Assembly: GCF_020921035.1 (NCBI RefSeq)
Contig: NC_063151.1
Location: forward strand, 24,310,934 to 24,374,933
Reading direction: 5' to 3'
DNA length: 64,000 bases
DNA from: Rhodamnia argentea
Taxonomy: Eukaryota; Streptophyta; Magnoliopsida; Myrtales; Myrtaceae
Part shown: piece after piece, positions 11,732-24,179 of the stretch
Layout: every line of letters starts with the position of its first letter
Position numbering within the stretch: the stretch's first letter is position 1
Translations under genes and position numbers: made by a program
Notes under the pieces: generated by a model
What the model was told of the DNA's origin: nothing
Databases searched by the model: none
Seen by the model: the letters and a program-made list of their open reading frames with translations, nothing else

Positions 11732-12830
11732 TCTTTATGGAAAGGAATTACAATGACTTTCACATTCTCAAGATTACATCTAAGCAAGCCACTGTAGTGC
11801 CAAATTCGGGTTCTATTGTCTAATGTGACAAACCAAAGCAGTACAGCAATCAGACAATCTCAACACTCACAGCATCAAGATGTTGGCTACCGCCTGTTCC
11901 AACCTAATATCAAGAAAGAACTCTGTTAGTTGAATCACGATAATAGTATCACGGCGTCGACAATTAGGCTAAAACCGGCGACCTGCTTAACCATCAGAAT
12001 TCCCATCCAAAAAAAAAAAAAAAGTGAATTTTGTATAAACAGCATTTCTGATCGCATATAACAAGGTCGACTTCTCTTTCGCAGAATGGGGTCAAGTAAT
12101 TGGGCATAATAGAACCATGCTCTTGACAGTCTCCCGCACAGAAATTAGAAATCGAGACTTTGAACACGCACTGAGCTACAGTTGATCCATAAAATCAGCT
12201 TTACTCCTTGGCCTTTGGAAGTTGAAACCCAACAAGACAGATGAGCATACAGGAACCAGCAGAAAGACATGGCGCTCCCAACAGAAAACTCACTGTAACC
12301 TATCCAGAATCAAGATTCTCAAGACATGACGAAATGATCACCTAGAAATGTTCCCCCCGAACCAAGCTCCAAAGGGGCTACTACTTCTCGCAAGATTAAC
12401 CGAACCCCAAACCATCTTAGCAGAACCGAAGGCGATCGCGACTAGACCAAAGGCCCCACTGACCTAAACCGCGCAAACCGCCGCCGACCCAAAAAAAAGA
12501 AAAAAAGAGAAACCAACAAGCCAGCCAGGAATCGACAACAAAACAACCTGCCGAAAACAGAGTTGCGACAGAGGAGGTCGAGCCCCCGAGGTTTTTCACG
12601 CGAATAACGTAAACGTAAACGGAAACGGAAACCGCACCAAGGTCTGCTTCCATGGAACAAGAAGAGGAGGGATCAGAAATGGATGCTCGCTCGTACCTGC
12701 TGGCCAAAAAAAAACCCTAGAGCCGATGGAGGGGGGGTCCTTCTCTTACGGGGGGGGTGATCGCGAGGAGAACGAAGGCAACACTCATCAGTTAGAAGTT
12801 CCCCGAAGAGTCCTAGCAAAAACACTGTGC
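11732..12830 (-). promoter_or_regulatory. Likely Pumilio 5' leader with introns, and promoter side
   Basis: A donor-like site (CCAGCAG|GTACGAG, exon edge at 12697) and a short acceptor/donor pair around 11870-11910 (ATATTAG ... GATGCT|GTGAG) suggest a spliced 5' UTR upstream of the ATG at 11731. No coding exon is recognisable. The boundaries are inferred from splice-like signals only. Confidence 0.4.
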
Positions 12831-13316
12831 AGGAGAGAGAAGGCGAAGGAGGGGACTGTTATGTTGATGATGTTTTCTCTTTTCTTTTTTCTCGGGTTTG
12901 GAAAAAACAAATGTCGCTTCCAAAAACCAACGCACTGTACAACCCCCAGCCCCCCTCCTTCCCTCGAGGGGCCTCCCTTTTTGGGGGGGGAAATTGCAGG
13001 GGTGCCCCTCCCAAGTCTTCCTGCCAATTTTCTCTTTCGTCCCCTAAAAACCTGTGATTTCACTTCCAGCCCCTCGGGTGCGACATCAGCATATTCGAAA
13101 GATTTCGTATGTCGGGGCACAGTAAGACCGACAGATAACATGTGATGCGACGAATCTAATTTTGAGTCCGGCGCATGACTGATGGGCTCAAATGGCAACT
13201 CGCGATCCGTCCTTTTTTTGTCGAGCCTGGTCGCGATGTATTCTTAATCTTTACCGGGGACTAATGAATTTGTTCGACTCGGAGGAAAAGAGAAATCCTT
13301 GTGGAGCTAAAATCAA
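12831..13316. other. Intergenic, no gene seen
   Basis: GC-rich runs of C and G (12940-13010) and short open frames, none resembling a known protein. It probably includes the promoter of Pumilio. Confidence 0.5.
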
Positions 13317-14232
13317 GCTGCGTTTGTCGGTGCGGCACTGCGGAGAGGCGGTAGTTGTGATTTTATCATATCTTATATTTGGTAGCTATCTAAAATAGGA
13401 TAAAAAGGGTATAGGGGATATAGTCGGGATAAAAAAAAAATCCTAAAAAGTAGAGCATGATAGATCTGATTAGGATTTGTCAAGAGAGCGGATATAAAAA
13501 AAACCAGATTTTCCCACAATCACCACCTCTTCTCAGCACCGAGTGGCCTCTCTTGCTGCGGCGACCGTCAAGTGTGGTTGCCTCTTCGGCAACGCCAGGT
13601 TGGAGTCTCCATATAACTGGATATGTTCATGACATCGTTCTTTAATCGATTGTTTGGCGTGGTGTGAGATCACATCTATCGTTCTTTAATTATTTGAACC
13701 TTTTCAACATTCGAAAGGGATCTCGATATGTTATGAAGAACTCGAGATTAAACATCGATTTTCAAGGTAGCTCTCTTAGATGACTTGTATTAGTGCGTGT
13801 TCAATTTACTAAAAAAGGCTGAACAATTTCATTGTTTAGCACATGTTTACTTACTCAACAAAGCAACAAGCAAGTCTTACAAGTCATTTTCAAATTATTC
13901 GACTCCAAATCAAGAGCTAGTTCTATAGGGTCGGCTCGGGAAGTCGTGCCTAAATTCAAATGGCATAAACCTATACTTAACAATAACTCGCTCATCGGAA
14001 TCTGCTCGACAATAACTCGCTCATCAAAACTCATCATTGGATAATCTCTAAAACATTATAATGTTTTAGCAAAACAGAGCCGGTCTCGGTCATGTTTTAC
14101 CTCTTCTTATCCGATTTTTAATTTGCAATTCACCAACCATTAGACAAGATATGACAAAATCTTTGGATTTATTATCTTATCTTATCCAATCCAATTCTAT
14201 CCCGACTAGAAATCCGAACAACCAAACGCAGC
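13317..14232. mobile_element. Putative MITE with gctgcgtttg termini
   Basis: The left end reads gctgcgtttgtcggtgcgg and the right end, inverted, reads gctgcgtttggttgttcgg. A second inverted match lies inside: gattttatcatatctt at about 13360 against gattttgtcatatctt at about 14145-14160. The interior is AT-rich, without a transposase. A clear target duplication was not found, so the ends are approximate. Plant PIF/Harbinger or hAT-type MITEs often start with similar GC(T)GCGTTTGG ends. Confidence 0.5.
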
Positions 14233-15649
14233 CTTATAACATATCTTTATCTGTTCCTTATTTCCCGCCGCTCATTGGAAATTTCGCATGTTTTCGTTCG
14301 TTTTGTGTCGTCGATGACTACACGTGTGAAGTTCGAAAAGCGCGACGTGAAGAGTGACATATCCATTTCTCCTGTAACGACGGAGCCATAGAGATCGTTT
14401 GGGCAGTAGATTCGGAAATCCCCCACGTTGAGAAAAAAGAATTGTAGAGCGCATTTACATTCCATGTTTTAGAGGACGAGACGGAGCAGTTTTTATAGTT
14501 GTAGGGGCCAAACTGCAATTTCCTCCTTTTTTTGGGGCGGAGTGTGTAATAAAGACGCCTCCGACGTACCCGAGAATGGATAAAACAAAATTCTATTACA
14601 AGCCAAAAAGAAAAAAGAAAAAAAAAAAAGGATCGAAAAAGACGGCGTTGCCATCGACCTTGCACTTTTGAGTTTTGGCCCATGCTAACAGCAGAGAGGC
14701 CTACGCTTGGATATTTCCGGTGGGGCTAATTCTGTAAATATGCCAAACTAGGTTGGGCGTATTTGGGAACGCGAAGAGAAACCCACCGTTGGGGTTTGGG
14801 ACACGCGTCGCCTCCTGTTCCCTGGAGAAACAAGCGACGTGCTGACACGTGGCGTCCCACGTGGGGATGTGTTTCGGCCTTTTGCTCCGTGTGAGTTGGT
14901 GAAAATTCATTCGCATGAGAAAATTCAAAGAAAATGACACCCCCACAAAAAATAAAAATAAAATATATATATACAAATAAATAAATACTCACAGTTTCGA
15001 CCGGTGAATAAATAAATACTCGCATGAATTCCGTGTCTCTTTAAGGTTGCCTGCCCCCACCGCAGGTCGTGCGTAAATTCATCGTATGATTGCCCAACCT
15101 CCAAATTGGCTATGCACATGTCCCTTTCCTTGGATTATTAAACGAAGTCTGAAGTAATTTCGTGCCAACACGCCGAGAAATTGATCACCCGATTCCATGA
15201 ATAATCCGCGAAATCGAAAACCCATTTTCTTTTCCCCCAAGCATTCGCCACCGATCTTTCCCGAAGCTCGCGACGATGGCGTGTGAAAAAATTGGATACG
15301 GTGTTCACGACTTCAACCTGAATCGCACCAAAGCCGGTGTTAAGTTGATCACGCATTTCACGCTCGTGTTCACCCGGAAGCCATGCTGAGAAACTCCCGG
15401 CAGCCCCTTTTCTACATCCGATGGATGCTAATAATGGTAATGCAATCAGAAAGTGTTGTTTCTGGAAAAATAAAAAAATAAAGTGCAACATACGTATGCG
15501 CAACTAATGTTTGAGACGATTAGATCGAGTAATCTAGCATTTTAATCCGGTGCATGTCGATGTATTGAACTCTTAGTGAAAGCTTGTATTCGTCCTTACT
15601 TAAGTCATTCAAAACACGTATCTCGATGAAATGCAAATTGGGCAATATT
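14233..15649. other. Intergenic, no gene seen
   Basis: Short open frames on both strands with no recognisable domain. A CACGTG-containing stretch occurs near 14845-14865. Nothing else is supported. Confidence 0.5.
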
Positions 15650-16150
15650 CGACGGATTAATTGTTCAAAAAGTCCTAAATCTATCGGATGGCTTCTAATA
15701 CACCCATAAACTTTTCAAATAGGCTAATCTAGTCCTCAAACTTTTCACAATTCGCCCATTTTATCATTCTAGCATATTTTGGCAAAAAATCGCCGACATT
15801 AGAGTTCAATCCATGCTCACTAGTCACTTGGGGCATTGCCTGCAGGGGAAGAAAATCTTTCTTTTTCTCTTTTTTCCTTTTTTCCCTTCGCCAGTTATTG
15901 GGACCCTCGCCTGTGGCTAACAAGTGGTGAAGGGAGATAAGGAAAAAGGAGAAAAAAAATTACAAAAATCGTCCATGTCAATGGCGGCCATATCACGCAG
16001 GATGATCGGCACTAATTGGATCGCCGCGTTGACAATTTTCGGTCAAAATTAATCGGAATGACTAAATTGACAAATCGTAAAAAATTTTAGGACAAGATTG
16101 GCCAATTTGAAAAGTATATGACTGAATTGGTTGTTGGATGATAAGTTTAG
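15650..16150. repeat. Palindromic (foldback) element, family B, copy 1
   Basis: The left arm (about 15700-15800, aaacttttcaaataggctaa ... gcaaaaaatcgccgac) matches the reverse complement of the right arm (about 16020-16125, atacttttcaaattggccaa ... gaccgaaaattgtcaacg) at roughly three quarters of positions. Related copies occur at 33950-34450 and 54250-54990. No coding content is visible. Confidence 0.65.
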
Positions 16151-17484
16151 AATATTTTGGATAATTATCTCGACATTCAGTTGAAATAGCTTGTGAACCA
16201 AATCAATTGGTTTTTTTTTTATTCGACTCGTGTCGAGTAATCCATTGAGACTTTATATTACGCAATTGCCGCTAGGCGAGAGACCTAGTGCAATTCGCAG
16301 ATGGGTTTGGTTGGGGACGAAGATAACTTCGAATCAAATTCCAAACAAATTATAAAAAAAGAAAGGAAACAAAAAAAAAAAGCAAAAGTATTGACTTATT
16401 GAGTAATTAAATTACCAGCCCAAACAAAGCATCAAATTAGTTTGATCATGGTTGCATGATAATAGGATTTAATTAAATCAAATTGGCGTAGGAAGCAATG
16501 AAGACGTACGTACCAATTAAGCTTAAAAGGAAACAGCTCCACCGCCATTGGGTCCCCAGCTTGCCTAAGTCAACTCTCCTCAGGTGCGGCTCATCGTCCT
16601 CTCTTCCTCAAAATCAACGGCTGATATTGAAGGAAGTAGCCGACATGTCGCCTTCAATACCGGACAAGCGAAGCCTCGGCAGAGCAATGTAGAATTGTAG
16701 GTAAATGATTTGATTTTATTGTTAGTTTCTACTTCCTTCGCTCGAACGAGCTAATGCAATATAAAAAGCCGAATTAACCACTCCGGTGCCTGAATTCGAA
16801 TCATCGCATTTGCACATGGAGGTGGTCTCATCCTGACTACCCATCGAGCTCGAAGTCGGGTCGGGTCGGCCTGAAAGGTGAAATGGTCGAGTATAGGCGA
16901 GCAGTTCTCTTCTTGGACAACCAATCGCACAATTCGGCTCGCTCGCGTCTGAGAATCCGCTTTGGTAGAACATTTGACCTCTTAACCATGGACGGGTCTA
17001 CAAATCCTTTACCAGAACCCCGCCAATAGACTTGGCACCCTCATCGATCATGCCTAGAACTTGTTCCTCGATGATCCGGGAACGAAGGGACAGGATAACT
17101 GCTGCACCAACGGACGAGCGATGACTAGCCGGGCGTCAACCGCCGTTTAGAATCTCATTGACATCCCTCATGAAAACGAAACAAAAAAAAAAGAGTCAAA
17201 TCAACCTGCCACTTCCAGATTTCTGAACAAGCATTGAGGAAGGATTTAGGGCCGAATCTGACCAGAGCTCTCTCACCATCCAACTTTGGCTTCTATTAAT
17301 GCACACACTTGTGCAGAGATGAGTATACCTCAAATCAATCTGCCACTTGCAGATTCTAAGAGCTCTTTCGTTTGGCTCCCAAAGAATATGTAATATGCTA
17401 CAGTTACACATGCATAACTACACCTTAGATAGCAAGAACCGGTATGAGCCTTTAGCTCTGTACATCAAGTGTCAGTAAGTATGG
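16151..17484. other. Intergenic and 3' flank of the F-box gene
   Basis: An A/T-rich left part with a poly-A stretch near 16365-16385. The right part should contain the 3' UTR of the F-box gene. Short open frames (for example 16498-16692, plus) match no family I recognise. Confidence 0.45.
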
Positions 17485-19874
17485 CTAATAACCTAGCCAA
17501 GCTGATGGGATCGGTTGGAACCTATTCTTGGCGCACGACAATATGTCGTAGTAGTCCACGTGATTGAAGCAGTCGCGGAAATCGGTGAACAGCTTCTCGA
17601 ACACTCTCCACTGGACCTTGACTGATCTCGAATAAGGGTATGGGAGAAATACCTGCGGCCAGCATTGGATGAGTTCAAGTGTGCACAAGGAAATCCACAT
17701 GCCACATTTCATAAGCATTACCACGCCGTTCCTCGTCAGAAAGACCGCTTTGAGAATAATAAGATTCCCCAGTTTCGAGAGAAGTTGTGTTCACAACAGG
17801 AAGTAATTCACCATTATTCAATGTAAGATACTATGATCACAGTTCAGGTACTCATGAAGCACTTGGGAGTAGAAAATACCAAAATCTTCTTCGCTTTCAA
17901 TGCATTGCCAGAATGGAATGCTACTACCAATTTCACTTTGAAGTAAATCACATTAGACACCATGTTACTCATCATCAATGTTACATAAAGCAGATCATTT
18001 CATACGACATGGCAAGAAGCCCTCAGGATATCGGCATGCTTCTTCAAGTGAAAGCAGTTCAGAGTCATGCATAATTGACAAGGGTTAAGCAACCAGAGAA
18101 AGCTATCACAGAGTCCGAAGATATCTTAACCTTGAATTATTTACCAATAGATGCCAATAAATATCAGTCAAAATATTTACGTACATGCCAACTGCAATCA
18201 AAACTTCCCTCCCATAAACTCTACACAGCCTCCGCAAATGCCATGGGCGACCTACCCTGCCCTATAACCCCTGACTCAACAAGAAAAGAGAAACATATGT
18301 ATACATGCCCCATCGACATTTATGGAAAAGAGAACGCGCATTATGGGGCAAAAGAATAGTGATCCAGCAGTAACTCACATCAGCTTCTTGGGCGAGACGT
18401 TTTAGCAAGAGAAAGGTGTGCTCATTTTCCTCTAAATTGTCAAGAACAGCAATCCAAATCTGTGAAGCAAGCTCATTTGCCACGTCTCTTGACTTTCCAC
18501 AAGCTATGAACTGATCTGCCAACAGGGCAACTTTCAAGGTTAGGAGCTTACCAGAAAGAATGAGATAGAAATATCACTTACAGCAACAGATGTGTCTCAT
18601 GCACATGCCACTATCCTTTTTCTAGATAGGGCGCCAAACTTGGTATTCAGCACATAAGCCATGCTCTATTAGTCCCTTTTTTTATAGATAGTAAGTTTTC
18701 GTGTACCGTCAAACTTCGTAGAATACTAGCATCAAATATATTGTCAAAGATGATCGATGTAACTGGAAGGGCTCATCTTATGTAATCCAATAGCAAACCT
18801 GAACCACATTAGCCTAACCAGAAAGAGGACCTGGAGTAAAAAAATCCCATACCAATCATTGTTCCATGAAGAACACCGGAAGGAGGTGGCATTGTTGAAA
18901 GTTCAAGCTGCTCTTTCAAAAATAGATAAGCATGGCCCACTATTTCATCCATATCTCCATCAATAGAAAAAATCTGTTTACTAATATACAAAGCCGCAAA
19001 TCTCCTGAGATCATTGGGCAGTATGTCAAAACATGACTATGCTGGCAAATTGAAATTTCTCTTCAAAAACAGCTAAACTAAGACGAACATTCAGGATTCA
19101 CAAAATTTGCTAGAGGAGTCTGCTTTAACACCCCAATCATATCACACGGCTGGACAAGCTTACAGAGGTAGCCTATTTTCTCATCAGAGTGCATCTTGTA
19201 AAGTACAATGTGAACCATGAAATATAGCTAGCACACCAACTATGTAACTAAAAAGACATTTCATTGAAGTCAGAGGTGATGGGATGCATTAACTGAGAGG
19301 ATAAGTGATATAAAGCTGTTTAAAAAGGTGCATACATATCCACAAGGAGACAGCCATAAGTGTGTGGCCAATAAAAGGGCGAGAGGTGCTACAAAGAATA
19401 GTCTATTTAATAATACTTTGAGTACGTGTTCGCGTAAAGTTAGACTCCTGCAAATTGTCATGCATGTTTCAACAAGAATTGCAAATGTCATGGAAATCAC
19501 ATATTCTGTTCTACTCCTCATTTGGGGTATTTGGACACACACACACACATATTGTCGTGTATGTGTGTGCACACGTGTGTATACTAGGAAATAACATCAA
19601 AACAGAGAATGAAACTTTACCGTCTGCTCAACCCTCGTGGGATTGGACCTGGCCACCGTTTTGCTTGGCTAGCCGAAGGATAGGACTTCACAAGAGCAGC
19701 TCGCCACAAGCATTCCCCGCGGAATAGGTTTGCCCAATGCTTTCTAACACAAGATATCTGTGCCCACTCTATGACAGGGACCCGGACGAAAATTTCTATC
19801 AAGAGATGGTCAGGAAGCTTCCCAATAAAGTTATCCCCTGAGACTAAAGCATCATCATCACTGCCATTTGTCAT
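17485..19874 (-). CDS. F-box protein, about 236 residues
   Basis: F-box proteins are substrate adaptors of SCF ubiquitin ligases: the F-box binds SKP1/ASK and the rest selects the target. Four exons join in frame: 19621-19874, 18853-19004, 18379-18515 and 17485-17652. The F-box is near the N-terminus (GKLPDHLLIEIFVRVP ... WAQISCVRKHWANLF, about residues 18-50). A conserved plant-specific C-terminal region follows (KRWPGPIPRGLSRR, LFLKEQLELSTMPP, NLEENEHTFLLLKRLA, VFLPYPYSRSVKVQWRVFEK, ending PSAWLGY). No kelch or LRR repeats are present. I start at 19874 because a good acceptor (TTATTTCAG) directly precedes it at 19882; an ATG at 19922 is open but lies upstream of that acceptor. I recognise the family but cannot name the Arabidopsis gene with confidence. 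Confidence 0.87.
19536..19588. repeat. CA/GT microsatellite in F-box intron 1
   Basis: A run of (ca) is followed shortly by an interrupted (gt) run, forming an imperfect palindrome, inside the intron 19005-19620. Confidence 0.8.
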
Positions 19875-21230
19875 TGATATTCTGAAATAAGATTTGGAGG
19901 GACCAAAATCAGAAAAGTCCATAAGTGACTTCCTAGTACTATTCAGACAAATTGAACAAGAGAAAAAGATGACTGATCAGCAGGGAGTTTCGAGAAAAGT
20001 TATCAACAATGCTGGGACAAAGGATGGAAAAGATGATTTTCCACATGGGCTGTGTACGTGTCAATTTGTATTGATGAAAGGAAGGCTAAATAGGGATCAA
20101 ATATGAAGAGAAGGAAATAATTCAAAGGATAGTCGCAGGGTCACTTTGTGAAGTTATTATCTAAGGCATCTAATCCAAGAGACTTACTTCAGCACCTAAT
20201 GATCTGCTGAGGGATTGAGGAACAAACAAATGATGAGTGAACAGAGAGAGGATGAGCTGCCACAAAAGAAGAATCGTGTAAAGAGATGGGAATGGGCATC
20301 TGTTACTTGAAGAGATGGAGTTGATGGAGTCTGGGGAAAGAAATTCCAGCAAGAAATGCAATCCCACTAGCGCCAACAAAGGCATGCAATTCCAGGATAG
20401 TGGAATACACAGACAGCCCAACCATTTTGAAGGCAAGAGCAAGGAAAAAATTTGCAAAAGATGATCAAAGCAGTCTGATCCTCAGTAATTGATGGGGAAA
20501 AGAACCAGTCTGCCAATCCACTCCACTTTGCCATGCGGTACTATTAAGGAACAGGCCAACAGTTTCAGCTGACTCCAACAATACCGAAAACAAATGACAA
20601 ACAAAAAAAAAATGGGGCACGGTCGAAAGATAAACCAAGCTTCGCGTCGCATGATCGTACGAGAAATGAACCAATCCCAAAGTCCACAAACATCGGTGTC
20701 TCCAATCCTGTCATCTAGAGATTGCTTCCGACGAAAAAGGAAAAGCAAAGGCAACGAAAGACATGAAAAAGGACCAGGGTCGAGCTCAATCGGGGCAAAC
20801 TCTGCTTCCCACGAGACAATCAAGAACGAGAAGAAAATGCGACAGGCGATCCCCGAATTCATAACCGAGAACTCCCATGAAAAGAGCAGCACCGAAATGA
20901 CTGCACTGCAAACGAAACGGTGACCCACCTGAAGAAGAGGAGGGAGAAGATGGAGACGTTGGCCCGCGAGCGCAAGGGAGCGTTGTCGTTGGTTTCAGCT
21001 CCGGGTCAAGCGCGGGGGGAGAGAAGGCCGACCGAGGGTCAATCTCCGCGGAGGTTACAGCTGTGGCTGGTCGGGCGCGTCGTGTCTCCCCGTACTTTAG
21101 CACGCGCGGAGTTGCGTAGGATGTTTTCATGGCTGGTCTGTGGGCCGAGGAATCTTTGCGATGTTCGCCTGGCTTTTGGCATCAAAAGGGGGGGGCCTAC
21201 ACTCTTATCTCTAGTCTCCTCTCCTCCACA
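19875..21230 (-). promoter_or_regulatory. Likely F-box gene leader intron and 5' UTR exon
   Basis: A donor-like site on the minus strand (CTTCTTCAG|GTGGGTCACC, exon edge near 20932) pairs with the acceptor at 19882. This gives a leader intron of about 1 kb and a first non-coding exon from about 20932 to about 21200. No coding exon was found in the interval. Inferred from splice signals only. Confidence 0.45.
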
Positions 21231-21674
21231 CATTTTTTTGCGCGATGGAAGAGATTAAATTTTGAAGCTCACAGCTCACTAACTGAATTAAAGACAATAC
21301 AGCACTGAGGCGTAAAGTGCGTTCATCGGGGAACATTTTACTCGTACTAGGTAGAATGGATCGAGAATTTTGTACAGCCTAATGTCACGGACCGAAAGTT
21401 CCGTGACATAATGGATCGAGTTCCCTCGAATTCATGTGCCATTGCGAGTGGAGCGACGCCAATGAGCGATACAATTGATTCGTAAAAGTGGCGTTAAGGT
21501 GGTTTATGTTAAGAGTGATCGGTTCTCAAGTGGTCCGACTTTCACCTAAGAAATAGGAATTGGACCACCTGGCCTTAAAATTGGACCGACTGATTCGGTT
21601 ATCGGGTGGTCCGATGAAATCGAGCGTTGCTCCTAAAAGTTGTCCCTGACGTTGCCACTACCTAGCTCCTAATG
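21231..21674. other. Intergenic, no gene seen
   Basis: Mixed-composition sequence between the F-box promoter side and the GATL fragment. It has short direct repeats of a ggtccgact-like motif (about 21530-21615) and nothing else recognisable. Confidence 0.4.
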
Positions 21675-22090
21675 ATTCCACCGATGCTTGGAGCCACATG
21701 CTCAGCGAACACCAAGATGAACGACGGCAACGAGCCGAGCTTCATAGATACGGTCCCGCTTCTGGATCTCCATCCACCATTTGATCCCACGCACCTTCAC
21801 TTGGTCAGGTCTATCACCATCAACCCCGTGCTGAAGTAGCACAGCGTCCGACCAGCGAGACACGAGTACGACTAGGATCCCTCGGTGAAGTACTTGGTGA
21901 AGTTCGCGCGGTAGTACTTCGACTCGCCGATTGTCCTCAAGCCCAAGCTGGTTGGCCACAGCTTTGAAGATGTCTTCGACGACGACCAAATCGGAATTTA
22001 AGTAAATCACTATTGACGGAGGGCTTGAGCAGATCAACCAAGTAATTCCTCGTACAGTTGAGAGGCTGTTCGAGCGCTTGCATCGCTGAG
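21675..22090 (-). pseudogene. Decayed galacturonosyltransferase-like (GATL, GT8 family) fragment
   Basis: Intact GATL proteins are Golgi glycosyltransferases of family GT8 that act in pectin or xylan synthesis. Reading the minus strand in all three frames recovers, in the correct family order: QALEQPLNCTRNYLVDLL; VIYLNSDLVVVEDIFK (with the DxD-type metal site as NSD/DLV); YYRANFTKYFTEGS; CYFSTGLMVIDLTK; WMEIQKRDRIYE; LGSLPSFILVFA. The pieces are in different frames and are separated by frameshifts and stop codons (for example after FTEGS and after DLTK). No introns separate them, as in GATL genes, which usually lack introns. The ends of a full protein are missing. It is a non-functional remnant. 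Confidence 0.85.
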
Positions 22091-23189
22091 GTTTGTCAAA
22101 AAAAAGTGAGCGAATGGGCGCGAGCATGACGTGTGTGGAGAACGATGGCGATTAGGCTTCTTTCATAGTGGGACATGGTTTTTTCAAAATTGTAAGAAAA
22201 AAAAAATCGGATTGACCCAAAAATAGACTATGAATTCACCGGTTCCAATTATACGGAACCGGAAATTGGGTTGTGTGATCCTAGGAACTATCCAGAACTA
22301 ACATGTTCGGTCTAATTCGGGTGATTCCTTTTACTAGATGGAGTTAAGTTTTCTATGTACAAATTAATCGGGAGCCGATGCCGCTTTCTTGATAAGGTCA
22401 TGGCAGGTTGCAATTGAGCGTGGTACAATACAATATGTGGATTCGATTTGCTGTAATATTCTTATGAACAATTATGGAAGGAAGGCTGACCCGATATTCT
22501 AAAGCTCACCGGGCACCACACGAGCTATTCCACAGCCAAAGATCGGCCGACCCGAGACACCAGCACCGGTCCCAAGAGAGCCAATCGAAAGGAGCCGACA
22601 AACCGAACTGTAAGTCACTTGACTCGTCCCTGAAACTTCGATGCGGGACTTCGGTGCATTTCAACGCAGCGCACGCTCGTGGGACAGGGGTTCCCATTTT
22701 CCTTTCTCGAAGGGCATTTGGTAGTTTGGAATAGATGGCGAGGGACATGAATATTTGGGGGAAAAATGGGTTGATATGTACTTCTAGTATAGACTATTCG
22801 TTAATTCGAATTTGATTTTAAATAAATTGAAAGTCGAATTCTTAACTCACATTATATATTTGAGTAATATACAGAGGCTTGGTAACGGTTAGAAAAATTA
22901 TTAACTTCTTTTTTATTTATCATAAGATCTAGGGACTCTAACACATAATCACAACATTACTATGAAATTGGATGAAATGTAATAAAAAAGAAAATCTTCC
23001 GTGGAAATAATCAACCTGAGTAGTTGCAAAATAAAAAAAATTCAATACCTTTTAATTCAAAAAATTAAGAATAGTCAAAATTAATGTCTTTTCTTTTATT
23101 GTCGAACAAAACACATTGTATTCGACGGGGCAATCTCAAATTCTAGTTAGAAGCAAAATAAATGAAGAGTGGACAAGAAATACCCCTTT
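22091..23189. other. Intergenic, no gene seen
   Basis: AT-rich sequence after about 22780. The open frames at 22474-22748 overlap on both strands and resemble no family I know. Confidence 0.45.
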
Positions 23190-23998
23190 ATCGATATTGT
23201 CACAAATGGTCCTTGAATTTTAGCTAAATATGTAATGCGATCTTGAAAATTTTAATTATTCAATGCGGTCTATCAACTTTAATTTAATGGTTAATGTGAT
23301 ATCTAAATTTTTAGCACATGTTCAAGGGAAAAATCCAAAAAAGGGCCTGAAGTCCTCTTGTTTTTTCAATTAAGGGCCCAAAGTTAACTATGTTTCAAAA
23401 AGGGCCCAAAGTGACATGATGTTTAGTGTTCATAATGTTTCACGAAGGGCCTTTCCGTATTTCACATTTTAATTTTTTATTCATTTTTTTTTTTTTGATT
23501 AAATTCAAAAAAAAAACCCTGGAGGGAGGGGCCCCTCCCGCCGTGATGTCCATTTTTTTTTTTTTTTTTTTGGGTGAGAAAACAAAAACAAAAAGAATAA
23601 TAAAAAAAAAAATTAAATAAGTGAAAGACTAAAATACCTTAATCGGCCTTTTGAAATTTTTGATCATTTGCCTTATTTGAAAAATTACGGGCCTTATTTG
23701 AAAAAATGAGACTTGGCTTTTTTGAAACAACATTCCTTGCTTATTTGAAAAAACATGAGGACTTCGGGCCCCTTTTTGGATTTTTCCCCATGTTCAATGT
23801 CGTTTTTTCATTAATCTAAGATCGGGGAATAATATTTTCATATAGTCTAGGGACTACATCGGACATGTAGAAAAAGTTCGGAGATTACGTTGAACGGATT
23901 AAAAATTACATATTAAGTTAAAATTTAAAGATTATGTTGAATAAATTAAAATTTTAAAGATCGCAATATATATAAAGTCAAACTTCAAAAATAATTTG
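23190..23998. repeat. Palindromic element, family A, copy 1, split by a second insertion
   Basis: The left half (23190-23316) carries the family phrases gtccttgaattttag, atgtgatatctaaattttt. The right half (23798-23998) carries their reverse complements (gtctagggactacatcgg, aagttcggagattacgttga). Together they resemble the uninterrupted copies at 40925-41335, 53640-54042 and 59408-59725. The 463 bases between the halves are a different element. Confidence 0.65.
23326..23788. mobile_element. Nested MITE with 49-bp terminal inverted repeats and 9-bp target duplication
   Basis: The left terminus (gggaaaaatccaaaaaaggg ...) and the inverted right terminus (gggaaaaatccaaaaagggg ...) agree at about 45 of 49 positions. 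The element is flanked on both sides by exact catgttcaa (23317-23325 and 23789-23797). A 9-bp target duplication with long inverted repeats is characteristic of Mutator-like (MULE) elements. The interior is AT-rich, has no transposase and contains long T and A runs, so it would need a partner in trans. Confidence 0.85.
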
Positions 23999-24179
23999 TG
24001 ACATTTTTCTCGGGGGTGGTAGATTTTTAGCGGTCGTCGTTGTATGTGCGTGGTGAGGACAAGAGGAATGGGAAAGCAGACAAAGGACGAGGATGCTAAT
24101 TATTCGCAAAAAGTTAAAACTTTAAAATAGAAAATCGACCATCGACTCCAACCACATGCCACCGCGTCGTCATCCACAA

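Noticed and set aside
19875-19922. Upstream ATG at 19922 as the F-box protein start
   Set aside because: A good acceptor at 19882 and a likely upstream non-coding exon place this ATG within the intron; it could still serve in unspliced RNA.
23426-23620. Plus-strand open frame inside the nested MITE
   Set aside because: Made of T-run Phe and A-run Lys codons; no transposase motif.
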